From positions 186,001 through 250,000 of the forward strand of contig JADJEA010000024.1 in assembly GCA_016702415.1 (NCBI GenBank): DNA of 64,000 nucleotides. Direction: 5' to 3'. Shown in pieces: positions 49,601 to 59,200 of this stretch; the stretch's first letter is position 1; the number at the start of each line of letters is the position of its first letter. The position numbers and the translations under genes were made by a program. The stretch is from Nostocoides sp. GTDB lineage: Bacteria; Actinomycetota; Actinomycetes; Actinomycetales; Dermatophilaceae. The notes beneath the pieces were generated by a model that ran no database searches, had not been told where the DNA came from, and saw nothing but the letters and a program-made list of their open reading frames with translations.

Positions 49601-51047
49601 CGAGCCGGAGTGCCGGCGGATCAACGCGGTCCTCGCCTATGCGCTCGACCACAAGATCCCGGTCGAGTGGTATGCCGTGTCCTCCGGCGCCCTCATCGCC
49701 ATGGACTCCGGCACCGAGAATATGGACTGGATCGCGCTGACCCTGCGCCGGCTGATCGAGTACACCCAGGCCGGCGGCGAGGTCAACATCATCGTCACGG
49801 GCATCAACGTCGGCGGCCAGCCCTATTGGAACGCCGAAGCGACCATGCTCATGCATACCAAGGGCATCCTCGTCATGACCCCCGCGTCGGCGATGGTGCT
49901 GACCGGGAAGCAAGCTCTCGACTTCTCCGGCGCCGTGTCCGCGGACGACAACTCCGGCATCGGCGGATTCGACCGGGTCATGGGGCCGAACGGCCAGGCG
50001 CAGTACTGGGCGCCGAGCTTCCCCGAGGCGTGCGCGCTCCTGCTCCAGCACTACGACTACACCTATGTCGTGCCCGGGGAAACCTTCCCCCGGCGCCGCC
50101 CGACGACCGACCCGGTCGACCGCGACGTACGGCCCTCGCCGCACGCGGCGATCGCCGGCTCGACGTTCACGCGCGTCGGCGACGTCTTCGACGCCGCGAC
50201 CAACCCCGAGCGCAAGCAGCCCTTCGACATGCGTTCGGTCATGCGGTCGGTCACCGATGTCGACTGCGCGCCCCTGGAGCGGTGGCAGGCCTGGCAGGAC
50301 GCCGACACCTCCATCGTGTGGGACGCGACAGTGGGTGGCATCCCGGTGTGCATGCTCGGTCTGGAGTCGCACACCGTGCCGCGCCGCGGGTTCGTCCCCT
50401 CCTACGGCCCGCCCGCATGGACCTCCGGCACGCTCTTCCCGCAGAGTTCGCGCAAGACCGCCCGCGCGGTCAACGCGGCGAGCGGGAACCGGCCCCTGGT
50501 CGTCCTGGCCAATCTCTCCGGCTTCGACGGCTCACCGGAGTCGATGCGCAACTGGCAGTTGGAGTATGGCGCCGAGATCGGCCGCGCGGTCACCAACTTC
50601 CGGGGCCCGATCGTTTTCGTCGTCGTCTCCCGGTATCACGGTGGCGCGTTCGTCGTCTTCTCCAAGGCGTTGACCGAGACGATGGAGATCGCCGCCGTCG
50701 AGGGGTCCTTCGCCTCCGTTATCGGCGGTGCCCCCGCGGCGGCCACGGTGTTCGCCCGCGAGGTCAAGGTCCGCACCGAGGGCGACGAGCGCGTCAAGGG
50801 CGCGCGTGCGGCCGCGGCCAGCGCCAGCGGCGCCGAGGCGGCGGCGGCCCGCGCGACGTTGGCTCGGACCAGCGCCGAGGTGCGCTCGGAGAAGTTGCGT
50901 GAGGTCGCCGACGAGTTCGACGGGATCCACACGATCGAGCGCGCCCAGCGGGTCGGCTCGGTCGACAAGATCATCAAGGCCGTCGACCTGCGGCCCTACG
51001 TCATCGACGCACTCGAGCGTGGGATGGCGGCCTACCTCGGGAGGTGA
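46633..51047 (+). CDS. Fused acyl-CoA carboxylase, part 2: BCCP, central and carboxyltransferase domains
   Basis: After finishing the carboxylase C-lobe, a biotin carrier domain has VLESMKMVTTVTAPF (biotin Lys codon 47310-47312). A long central region of about 600 residues resembles the linker of eukaryotic acetyl-CoA carboxylase. Then the carboxyltransferase: LMTNYTPVHPEGMTRIALLS, PTQGLGNLAEPECRRINAVL, INVGGQPYWNAEATML, DDNSGIGGFDRVMGPNGQAQ and, near the end, GAEIGRAVTNFRGPIVFVVV. Order and size match single-chain BC-BCCP-central-CT enzymes. It likely supplies malonyl-CoA or another extender to the PKS, with another biotin carboxylase acting in trans. First in-frame ATG after the shift: 46707. 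Confidence 0.87.
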
Positions 51048-51062
51048 CCCCACCCTCATGGT

Positions 51063-51100
51063 GAGGGGGTATGCCGAGTCTCCCCTCGGCATACCCCCTC
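51063..51100. terminator. Bidirectional terminator built from inverted GTATGCC/GGCATAC motifs
   Basis: Perfect 16-bp stem (51063-51078 with 51085-51100), 6-nt loop. Each arm contains one copy of the 7-mer repeated across the window. It lies between the convergent carboxylase and phosphopantetheinyl transferase genes. Such paired motifs acting as terminators are known for DNA uptake sequences in Neisseria and Haemophilus. Confidence 0.88.
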
Positions 51101-51139
51101 GGCGTGGTTGTGGGGCCGGCCTCCCGTCAGTCGGGCCGG

Positions 51140-51955
51140 TCAGGGGCGGTGGACCGGGTTCGCCATCCACGAATGAGTGGGTATGGCGACCCCCAGGTCC
51201 GCGCTGCCCGGCATCGGGGCCGGTGGCGGGGTGAGGGTCCGGGTGGCGAGGGTGAGCAGGAATGCCCCGTCCCGGCGCCACCAGCCGGGGAAGGCCTGGG
51301 CCCCGCCGTCGATGAGCAACTCACCCCAGCCGTCGGCGCGCGCGACCGGGTGCACGGTGACGACGACGCTGCGGGTGTCGGCGCGCAGGCCCACCCTCAG
51401 GACCTTAAGGGCCGCCTCCTTGGCCGACCAGATCAGGTTCGCCGCAGCGTCCCAGCCGTCAGCGCCGTGCGCCGCGCGCTGATCGGCGACCCAACGCTGC
51501 TCGGGCGGCGTGAGGAAGTCCGCGACGAAACCCGCGGAGCGGGGTTCGGCGATCTCCAGGTCGATCCCGAGCGTGCCGGCAGCCATCGATCCGGACGGAC
51601 CGACCAGGGCGACCGCCTGCCCGGCCCGATCGGTGAGCGAGATGTCGAAATCCGCTCTCTGACCGTCGATCTCGACATAGGGCGCCCCTCCGGGGGCATT
51701 GAGCATGGCGATGCGGGCGAGGGACGCCTCGTCGGTGGGCAGGCCGAGGGACGCGGCCACGGCGCGCTTCCCGGCGCACCGGCGCAGGAGGTATTCGGTG
51801 CGGCGTTTGGTGAACCGCATCCGGGATAACCGCTCCCGCTCACGGGGCACCAGCCAGCCCTCGCCGGCCGGGACGACATCCTCACCACACGCGAGCCAGC
51901 GAAGGCCACCGCGCCCGAACTCACCGCGCCCAAACTCACCGCGCCCAGCGTCCAT
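51140..51955 (-). CDS. Sfp-type 4'-phosphopantetheinyl transferase
   Basis: Adds the phosphopantetheine arm of CoA to carrier domains. The 271-aa protein has LGIDLEIAEPRS (G-x-D-x-E metal site) and WSAKEAALKVLRVG (W-x-x-K-E-A). FTKRRTEYLLRRCAGKRAVA is the usual N-lobe Arg/Lys cluster. The ATG at 51955 follows GGAGG by 5 nt; a GTG lies 6 nt upstream. The N-terminus repeats GRGEF from short DNA duplications. It is convergent with the carboxylase and close to the PKS, so those carriers are its likely targets even though they display Thr, not Ser. Size and motifs are those of Sfp, not AcpS. Confidence 0.9.
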   Translation of the reverse strand: MDAGRGEFGRGEFGRGGLRWLACGEDVVPAGEGWLVPRERERLSRMRFTKRRTEYLLRRCAGKRAVAASLGLPTDEASLARIAMLNAPGGAPYVEIDGQRADFDISLTDRAGQAVALVGPSGSMAAGTLGIDLEIAEPRSAGFVADFLTPPEQRWVADQRAAHGADGWDAAANLIWSAKEAALKVLRVGLRADTRSVVVTVHPVARADGWGELLIDGGAQAFPGWWRRDGAFLLTLATRTLTPPPAPMPGSADLGVAIPTHSWMANPVHRP

Positions 51956-52122
51956 GTGCACCTCCGATGACTCTCAGCGTAGCCAGGCCGGTGCCACCGA
52001 ACCCCCGGCTACACCAATCTCGGTCACCGCCGACTCCCTCGTCCTCGGACCTGGGAGGATCCGGGGGCGGGGGCGAGCGGCATACCCATTGGTGTCGTCG
52101 GGGGTCCGCCTGTGGGCCGGGG

Positions 52123-53838
52123 TCAGAGGCCGGCGACCCGGTCCGCGGGCGGGGTGATCCCGGGATGAGCGCCGAGGTAGTCGGCCAGGTTGGCGAGGTC
52201 TTCCTTGCCGCCGACGAGGTTGGTTCCGGCCTGGAAGCCGGTGAAGGAGTCGCCGCCGTTTGCCAGGAAGTTGATCGTGCCGACACGATAGGTCGCGGTC
52301 ATCGACATCGGGACCCCGTTGAGCGTCATGGACCCTGGCACGACCCGGCTTCCCTGCGGCTGCGTCGCGTCCCAGGTGTAGGCGAAGCCAGCCGACACAC
52401 CGAGGCCGAGATTGGGCCGCCCGCGGGTCGGGATGTACTGCTGCTCGAGCGTGTCCTTGATCTGCTGACCGGTCATGTCGAGGGAGACGAGAAGGTTGCC
52501 GAAGGGGGCGACGTTGTAGGCCTCCGTGTAGGTGATCTCGCCCGGCTGCTCGCCATTGCTGATCTGGTTGACGCGGAAGCTGGCCCGGACCCCACCGATG
52601 TTCATGAATGCGAGTTGGGTGTTGCCGGACTGGGTGCCCCACAGGATCGCATCGGCGATGAGGTCGCCCATCGGGGTCTCGATTCCGCGGTTTCCGCTGG
52701 AGTCCCCGGTGACGTCCTGCGCGACGGTGCCGACGACACGGGCGGCCATCGGCCCGGCCAGTGAGCGCCACTTGTCCAGGACAGCGGTCTCAGCCGGGTC
52801 CTTGGTGCCCCGGTCGACCAGGACATTGGCGGAGACGAACGACCCACGGTCCACCTCACGATTGCGGGAGCCGACGGTGAAGGTCGTCTCGGTGACGATC
52901 TGACCGTATGACGCGGCGCTGGTCACCAGACGCGGGTTCCCGTCCGGGTCGGGCACCGTGCAGACATAGGGCTGGTGGGTGTGGCCGGAGACGATGACGT
53001 CGATGAGGGGGCTGAACCGCGTCGCCATGTCGGCGATGGGGCCGTAGAACCCGGTGCATCCGTTGTAGGGCGCGGTGTCGGGAGTCTGATAGCCACCCTC
53101 GTGGATGAGCAGGACGATGGCCTTGACTCCCTGCTTCATCAACGCCTTGGCCGCGGCATTCGCGGTCGTCACTTCGTCCTTGAAGGTCACCGAGGAGACA
53201 CCCGCCGGGTCGACGAGGGTCGGGGTCTCGCGCAACGTCATGCCGATGAAGCCGATGGCAACCCCGTCGACCGTCTTGACGGTGGTCGCCGGGAGCAAGG
53301 GCTTGTTGTCGGACTTCTTCAGGACATTGGCGGCCAGATAGGGGAAGCTCGCCCCGGCATACGGCTGGCCAGGGAAGTAACAGCCGTCGACGGGGTGACA
53401 CCCGCCGTACTGCATGCGCAGCAGTTCGTCGGTCCCCTCGTCGAACTCGTGGTTGCCGACGCTACTCACACTCAGGCCAAGGGTGTTGATGGACTCGATG
53501 GACGGCTCGTCGTGGAACATGCCCGACAGGAAGGTCGAGCCGCCGATGAGGTCCCCGGCGGCGACAGTGAGGCTGTGGCCCGGCGCGACTTTGGTCCGCA
53601 ACTGGGCCAGCTTGGCCGAGAGGTACTCCACGCCACCGACCGGGGTCTTGGTGGCATCGCTCGCCAGCGGCGCATCGGTGGCCTCGAGATGACCGTGATA
53701 GTCGTTGAAGGACAGCAGTTGCACGGTGATTGGGCGGTTGCCATTGCCGGGAGCCGAGGCGGCTCCGCTCGAGGTGGCCAGGGCGGCGGCCAGGGCAGCG
53801 ACCGCGCCGGTCGCGAGCAGGGTTCGAGTGTGTCGCAT
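52123..53838 (-). CDS. Secreted 5'-nucleotidase/metallophosphatase
   Basis: A 571-aa exported UshA-like enzyme that dephosphorylates nucleotides outside the cell. A signal peptide (RHTRTLLATGAVAALAAALA) comes first. The metallophosphatase domain follows with LSFNDYHGHLE, AAGDLIGGS, VGNHEFDEG, LLIHEGGYQ and IVSGHTHQPYVC. The C-terminal 5'-nucleotidase domain has ETPMGDLIADAI, NIGGVRASF, YNVAPFGNLLV and NFLANGGDSFTGF (base-stacking Phe). The ATG at 53838 is 5 nt from GGAGG; the frame opens 33 nt earlier without a better site. No lipobox or sortase anchor is seen. Confidence 0.93.
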   Translation of the reverse strand: MRHTRTLLATGAVAALAAALATSSGAASAPGNGNRPITVQLLSFNDYHGHLEATDAPLASDATKTPVGGVEYLSAKLAQLRTKVAPGHSLTVAAGDLIGGSTFLSGMFHDEPSIESINTLGLSVSSVGNHEFDEGTDELLRMQYGGCHPVDGCYFPGQPYAGASFPYLAANVLKKSDNKPLLPATTVKTVDGVAIGFIGMTLRETPTLVDPAGVSSVTFKDEVTTANAAAKALMKQGVKAIVLLIHEGGYQTPDTAPYNGCTGFYGPIADMATRFSPLIDVIVSGHTHQPYVCTVPDPDGNPRLVTSAASYGQIVTETTFTVGSRNREVDRGSFVSANVLVDRGTKDPAETAVLDKWRSLAGPMAARVVGTVAQDVTGDSSGNRGIETPMGDLIADAILWGTQSGNTQLAFMNIGGVRASFRVNQISNGEQPGEITYTEAYNVAPFGNLLVSLDMTGQQIKDTLEQQYIPTRGRPNLGLGVSAGFAYTWDATQPQGSRVVPGSMTLNGVPMSMTATYRVGTINFLANGGDSFTGFQAGTNLVGGKEDLANLADYLGAHPGITPPADRVAGL

Positions 53839-53996
53839 CAGTTCCTCCGTGTTCGGGCAGCCACCGGCCACCTCGTACCGCGGAGGCTACCGGCGCGGCC
53901 GGTTTTGCGCGCGACGAGCGCAACTCCGTCGAGGTGCCCCGGTGGATCGAGCCGGCTGAATCGAGCCCCGGCCGCGAGAGTTCGGCTGCCCGCCCC

Positions 53997-56219
53997 TCAG
54001 TCGCCGGCTGCGTCGAGGCGATCCAGGAGGAAGGCCCAGTCCCAGGCAATCTCGCGCCACGCGTCGTAGCGCCCCGACCGGCCGCCATGACCGGCCGTCA
54101 TCTCGGTATGCAGGAGGATCGGCCTCGCGGCCGGGTCATTCGTCGCCAGAGTCCGTAGGCGGGCAACCCACTTGGCCGGCTCGGTGACCAGGACTCGGGT
54201 GTCGTTGAGGGACGTCGTGGCGAGGATCGCGGGATAGGTGTGCGCGCGGACATTGTCGTAGGGCGCATAAGCCGCCATCCAGCCGTATGCCGCGGGGTCC
54301 CCCAGCGGGTCGCCCCACTCCTCCCACTCCCCCGCCGTGAGCGGCAGGTCCGGGTCGAGCATGGAGGTCAACGCATCGACGAAGGGGACCTTGGCGATCG
54401 CCACCCGGAACCGATCGGGCGCGCTGTTGAGGACCGCGCCGATCAGCAGGCCCCCGGCCGACCCGCCCTCACAGCCCAGTCGAGCCGGGTCGACCCAGCG
54501 ACCGCGCAGGGCGTCCGCGACGGAAACGAAGTCGGTGAAGGTCGTGGCCTTGCGGGCGAGCTTGCCCTGGTCGTACCACGCCCGGCCCATCTCCCCGCCG
54601 CCGCGCACGTGTGCGACGACAACAACGACACCTCGGTCGAGCAGGCTCAACCGGGCGACGGAGAAATAGGGGTCGTTGGCGATCTCATAGGCGCCATAGC
54701 CGGTGAGCAGGCCGGGGGCGCTCCCATCGGGGGTGATGTCACGGCGGCGCACGACACTGACCGGGATGTCGACCCCGTCGGCGGCCGGCACCCATTCGCG
54801 GCTTTCGACATAGTCCGCCGCGTCGAAGTCGCCGAGCACCGGCTGCCGTTTGACGAGCGTGCGGTCCCCGCTGCGGGGGTCGACGTCGTAGACCGCCCGC
54901 GGGGTCACGAAGCTCTCCTCGACCACCAGGACGGTGTTCGCGTCGAGTTCGGGGTTATCGGCGAGGCTGATTGTGGTCAACTCTCCCGCGGCGGGCCACG
55001 GCCGGGGCGCACCGAACCCGGTGGGGGAGGCCGGGTCGCGCGGGAGGACCCGCAACGTCGGCAGGCCGTGGCTGCGGAGGGAGAGCACGGCATACGACTC
55101 GAAGGCGTCGATGTCGAGGAGCCTCTCCCCGGGGCCGGAGCCCAGGATCGGCCGCCAGTCCGCGGCCGAGCACGACCCGATCGGTGCCCAGGCCAGGTCC
55201 GCCTCCGGATTGTCGGTGTTGTGGAGGATCAGGAGGCGCTCACCGTCGGGCTCGACGTCGTATTCGATCCCCTCCCGGCGAGGCGCGACACACCGCCATG
55301 TCCCCGTCGGCTCGTCCGCGGGCAACAGCCAGGTCTCGCTCGTCGTCTTGGAGCCGACGCCGATCATCAGGAAACGATCGTCGCGCGAGCCGCCGAGTCC
55401 CATCCAGAACCGCTCGTCGTCCTCCTGATAGACGAGAACGTCCGTATGCCGAGGCGTCCCGATCTGGTGGCGCCAGACCTGGTGCGGACGCCACGCATCA
55501 TCGAGGGCGACATAAAAGAGGAACCGGCCCGAGCGGTCGAACTCGGCCCCGTAGCCGACGTCCGTGATCGCGGTGTCGAGTACCTCCCCGGTGGCCACCT
55601 CGGTGACGACGATGTCGAACCGCTCGTCGCCGGTCCGGTCCGTCCCGGCGGCCAGGAGGCGATGATCGCAACTGACCGCCAGGGCACCGACCGCAAAGAA
55701 CTCGCTCCCGGCGGCGGCCGAGTTGCCATCGAGCAGGATTTGCTCACCCTCGACGTGAGCGTCACCCTCGATCTGTGGTCGAGGCTGACCGGGAGTTCGC
55801 GGGCAGCGCGCGTGAATGGCGTACTGGCCCCCCTCGACCGTTCGGCTGTAGTACCACCACGGTCCGTCGCCAACCGGGACCGACAAATCGCTCTCCTGCA
55901 CCCGGGACTTGATCTCCTGGAACAGGGTCTCGCGAAGCGAATCCAGGTGTGCCGTGCGCGCCTCGGCGTAGGCGTTCTCAGCCTCCAGGTAGGCATGGAG
56001 CTGCGGGTCGTCCCGGTCCCTCATCCACGCGAACGGGTCCTCGGTCCGTATGCCGTGCACCTCCCGCACGAACGGGCGTTGCGGGGCCACCGGCGCCACC
56101 GGAACGGGAACCGGCTGCTGCTGGGCCGACGCCGGCGCGCCCGGAGTGTGCGCGTCCGGGTCCTGCTCGACCGGGTCGCGATGAATGGCGTCGGGGCGGT
56201 CGGTCTCGGGCTCGATCAC
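53997..56219 (-). CDS. ptrB: S9 family peptidase, oligopeptidase B-like
   Basis: A 740-aa cytosolic serine peptidase with a seven-bladed propeller and an alpha/beta-hydrolase domain. Start REVHGIRTEDPFAWMRDRDD is typical of the prolyl oligopeptidase family. The triad is Ser in CEGGSAGGLLIG, Asp in SLNDTRVL and His in AGHGGRSG; GGGEMGRAWYDQGKLARK also fits oligopeptidase B. Cleavage after Arg or Lys is expected of that group. The GTG at 56219 lies 6 nt after TACAGT. The first 45 residues are a Pro/Val-rich extension. One Ile near the start is coded ATA inside a GGCATAC motif. Confidence 0.92.
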   Translation of the reverse strand: MIEPETDRPDAIHRDPVEQDPDAHTPGAPASAQQQPVPVPVAPVAPQRPFVREVHGIRTEDPFAWMRDRDDPQLHAYLEAENAYAEARTAHLDSLRETLFQEIKSRVQESDLSVPVGDGPWWYYSRTVEGGQYAIHARCPRTPGQPRPQIEGDAHVEGEQILLDGNSAAAGSEFFAVGALAVSCDHRLLAAGTDRTGDERFDIVVTEVATGEVLDTAITDVGYGAEFDRSGRFLFYVALDDAWRPHQVWRHQIGTPRHTDVLVYQEDDERFWMGLGGSRDDRFLMIGVGSKTTSETWLLPADEPTGTWRCVAPRREGIEYDVEPDGERLLILHNTDNPEADLAWAPIGSCSAADWRPILGSGPGERLLDIDAFESYAVLSLRSHGLPTLRVLPRDPASPTGFGAPRPWPAAGELTTISLADNPELDANTVLVVEESFVTPRAVYDVDPRSGDRTLVKRQPVLGDFDAADYVESREWVPAADGVDIPVSVVRRRDITPDGSAPGLLTGYGAYEIANDPYFSVARLSLLDRGVVVVVAHVRGGGEMGRAWYDQGKLARKATTFTDFVSVADALRGRWVDPARLGCEGGSAGGLLIGAVLNSAPDRFRVAIAKVPFVDALTSMLDPDLPLTAGEWEEWGDPLGDPAAYGWMAAYAPYDNVRAHTYPAILATTSLNDTRVLVTEPAKWVARLRTLATNDPAARPILLHTEMTAGHGGRSGRYDAWREIAWDWAFLLDRLDAAGD

Positions 56220-56225
56220 CGGGCC

Positions 56226-56231
56226 ACTGTA
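56226..56231 (-). promoter_or_regulatory. -10 box (TACAGT), leaderless promoter of the S9 peptidase
   Basis: TACAGT lies 6 nt before the GTG at 56219; it may serve in addition to read-through from dnaE. Confidence 0.55.
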
Positions 56232-56253
56232 GTCAGCGTGACGGACGAGCCGG

Positions 56254-59200
56254 TCAGCTCACGCTGCGCGCGCCGAGGAGCACCTTCAGATCGCCCATCA
56301 ACGCTTCGTTGGCGTCGACGCGATAGTGGTCGTCCAACCTCAGCAAGACCGAGCGGCCGGGCTGAACGAGCTTGAGATGCACCTCCGTTGCTCCCGGATA
56401 GGCGGTGAGGACGGTCTTGAGCTGCTCGATCCGCGGCGGGGTGGCCCGGGTGAGGTCCATGGACAGGACCACGGGCCCGCGCGGCCCCTCGGTGATCTCC
56501 GGCAGGACGAAATCGACAGCCGACAACTGAACCCCGTCCTCGCGGCGCCGCACGCGCGCCTTGACCGAACACACCGCGTCCATGGCGAGCAGCGACGCGC
56601 ACGCGAGATAGGTCTTGGTGAAGAACATCACCTCCACCGCACCGCCGAGATCCTCGACGGTCACCATGGCATACGGGTCGCCCTTCTTGTTCCGCTTGAC
56701 GGCGAGGCCGGTGATCAGCCCGGCCACCGTGACCTGGGCCCCGTCCTCGTACGCCGAGTCCTCCTCCATCAGCGCGGCGATGCTGGTGTCGCTATTGCGG
56801 TGGAGGACGTGTTCGATGCCGAACAGCGGGTGGTCGGACACATAGAGGCCGAGCATGTCGCGCTCGTGGGCCAGCTGAGTGCGCTTGTCCCAGTGAACCG
56901 CGGGGATCGGCGGCAGCCCCGAAGTGTCCATGCTGAGGTCGTCCTCGAAGCCCCCGAAGAGGGAATCCTGGCCCATCGCCGCCGCGCGTTTGCCCTCGAC
57001 ATACGCCTCGACATAGTCCTCGTGGATCCGCAACAGCCCCCCGCGTGGCTGCCCGAGATCGTCGAAGGCGCCTGCCTTGATGAGGGACTCGATGGTCCGC
57101 TTGTTGCACACCGAGACCGGCACCTTGTCGAGGAAGTCGGCGAAGGAGGAGAACTTCCCCTTCTCCTCCCGGGCCGCGACGATGGCATCGACGACATTCC
57201 GGCCGACATTGCGGATCGCCTCGAGCCCGAACCGGATGTCGCCCCCGACAGCCGCGAAGGCCGCCCGCGACTCGTTGACCGACGGCGGGAGGACCACGAT
57301 CCCCATGCGCCGGGACTCGTTGAGATAGAGCGCCGACTTGTCCTTGTCGTCGCGCACGCTGGTCAGCAGCGCCGCCATGTACTCGGCCGGATAGTTCGCC
57401 TTGAGGTAGCCCGTCCAGTACGACACCAGGCCGTATGCCGCGGTGTGCGCCTTGTTGAACGCGTAGTCCGAGAAGGGCACCAGGACGTCCCAGAGGGCCT
57501 TGACCGAGGCCTGCGAGAAGCCCTGCCCGCGCATGCCAGCCGAGAAGGTGTCGAACTCGGCGTCGAGGACCTCCTTCTTCTTCTTGCCCATGGCCCGCCG
57601 CAGGAGATCGGCGGTGCCGAGCGTGTAGCCGGCCAGCTTCTGGGCCAACTCCATGACCTGCTCCTGATAGACGCACAGGCCGTATGTCGTGCCCAGGATC
57701 GGCTGCAGCGCCTCGACGAGCGCGGGTTCGAGTTGACCCTCCAGCTTCGGGTCCAAGGGGGTCTCCGCCTGGCGACCGTTCTTGCGCAGCGCAAAGTTGG
57801 TGTGCGCATCGACGCCCATCGGCCCGGGCCGATAGAGAGCGAGGGCGGCGGAGATGTCCTCGAAGTTGTCCGGCTGCATGAGCTTGAGCAGGGTCCGCAT
57901 CCCGCCGCCGTCGAGCTGGAAGACCCCAAGGGTGTCGCCTCGGGAGAGGAGTTGGTACACGGCGGGATCGTCGAGGGATTCCGACAGTGCGTCGAGGTCG
58001 ACCTCCACACCCCGGTTGTCGCGGATGTTGTCGATGGCGTCGTCGAGGATGGTCAGATTGCGCAGCCCGAGGAAGTCCATCTTGACCAGCCCGAGCCGCT
58101 CGCACGAGGGGTAGTCGAACTGGGTGATGATCTGCCCGTCCTGCTCCCGCTTCATGATCGGTATCAGGTCGGTCAACGGCTCGCTCGACATGATGACGCC
58201 GGCGGCGTGGACGCCGGCCTGACGCTTCAGCCCTTCCAGACCGATGGCGGTGTCGACGATCTCGCGGACCGGCTCCTCCGCCTCGTGGATGGCCCGGAAA
58301 TCGGCGCCATCGGCATACCGCGGATGGGCGGAGTCGAAGATCCCCTTGAGTGGCACGCCCTTGCCCATGACGTCCGCCGGCATCGCTTTGGTGAGCCGGT
58401 CCCCCATCGCGAACGGATGGCCGAGCACCCGCGCGGCGTCCTTGACCGCCTGCTTGGCCTTGATCGTGCCGTAGGTCACGATCTGCGCCACCCGGTCATC
58501 GCCGTACTTCTCCGTCACATAACGGATGACCTCGCCGCGGCGGCGCTCGTCGAAGTCGACATCGAAGTCGGGCATCGACGGCCGCTCCGGGTTGAGGAAG
58601 CGCTCGAAGATCAGGCCGTGGCGCAGCGGGTCGAGATCGGTGATCCGCATCGCGAAGGCGCACATCGAACCCGCGCCCGATCCACGCCCCGGACCGACGC
58701 GGATGCCGTGATCCCTGGCCCAGTTGATGAAGTCGGCGACGACGAGGAAGTACCCGGCATACCCCTTGCCGAGGATGACCTCGGTCTCGTATGCCGCCTG
58801 CGCCCGCGAGGCGTCCGGCACCCCTGCCGGATAGCGCGCCTGAAGGCCCGCCTCCACCTCCTTGACGAACCACGAGGTCTCGTCCTCCCCCGGTGGGCAG
58901 GGGAAGCGCGGCATGTACTGGCCCTCGCGCTCGACAAAGGTGACCTCGCACTCCTCGGCGATCCGCAAGGTGTTGTCGCACGCCTCGGGAAGCTCGCGGA
59001 AGAGTTCGCGCATCTCCGCCGCGCTGCGCAGATAAAAGGTCTCGGCGTCGAACTTGAACCGGCCCGGGTCCATGAGGGTCGACGCCGACTGAACGCACAG
59101 GAGAGCGGCGTGGGCCTTGGCATCCGCGGCGTTGGTGTAGTGCAGGTCGTTCGTCGCCAGCAGCGGGAGCCCGAGTTCCCGAGCCAGGCGCAGCAACTCG

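Noticed and set aside
54240..56375. A 711-codon open frame opposite the S9 peptidase
   Set aside because: Antisense shadow; no domain, no ribosome site, and the peptidase has all triad residues on the other strand.
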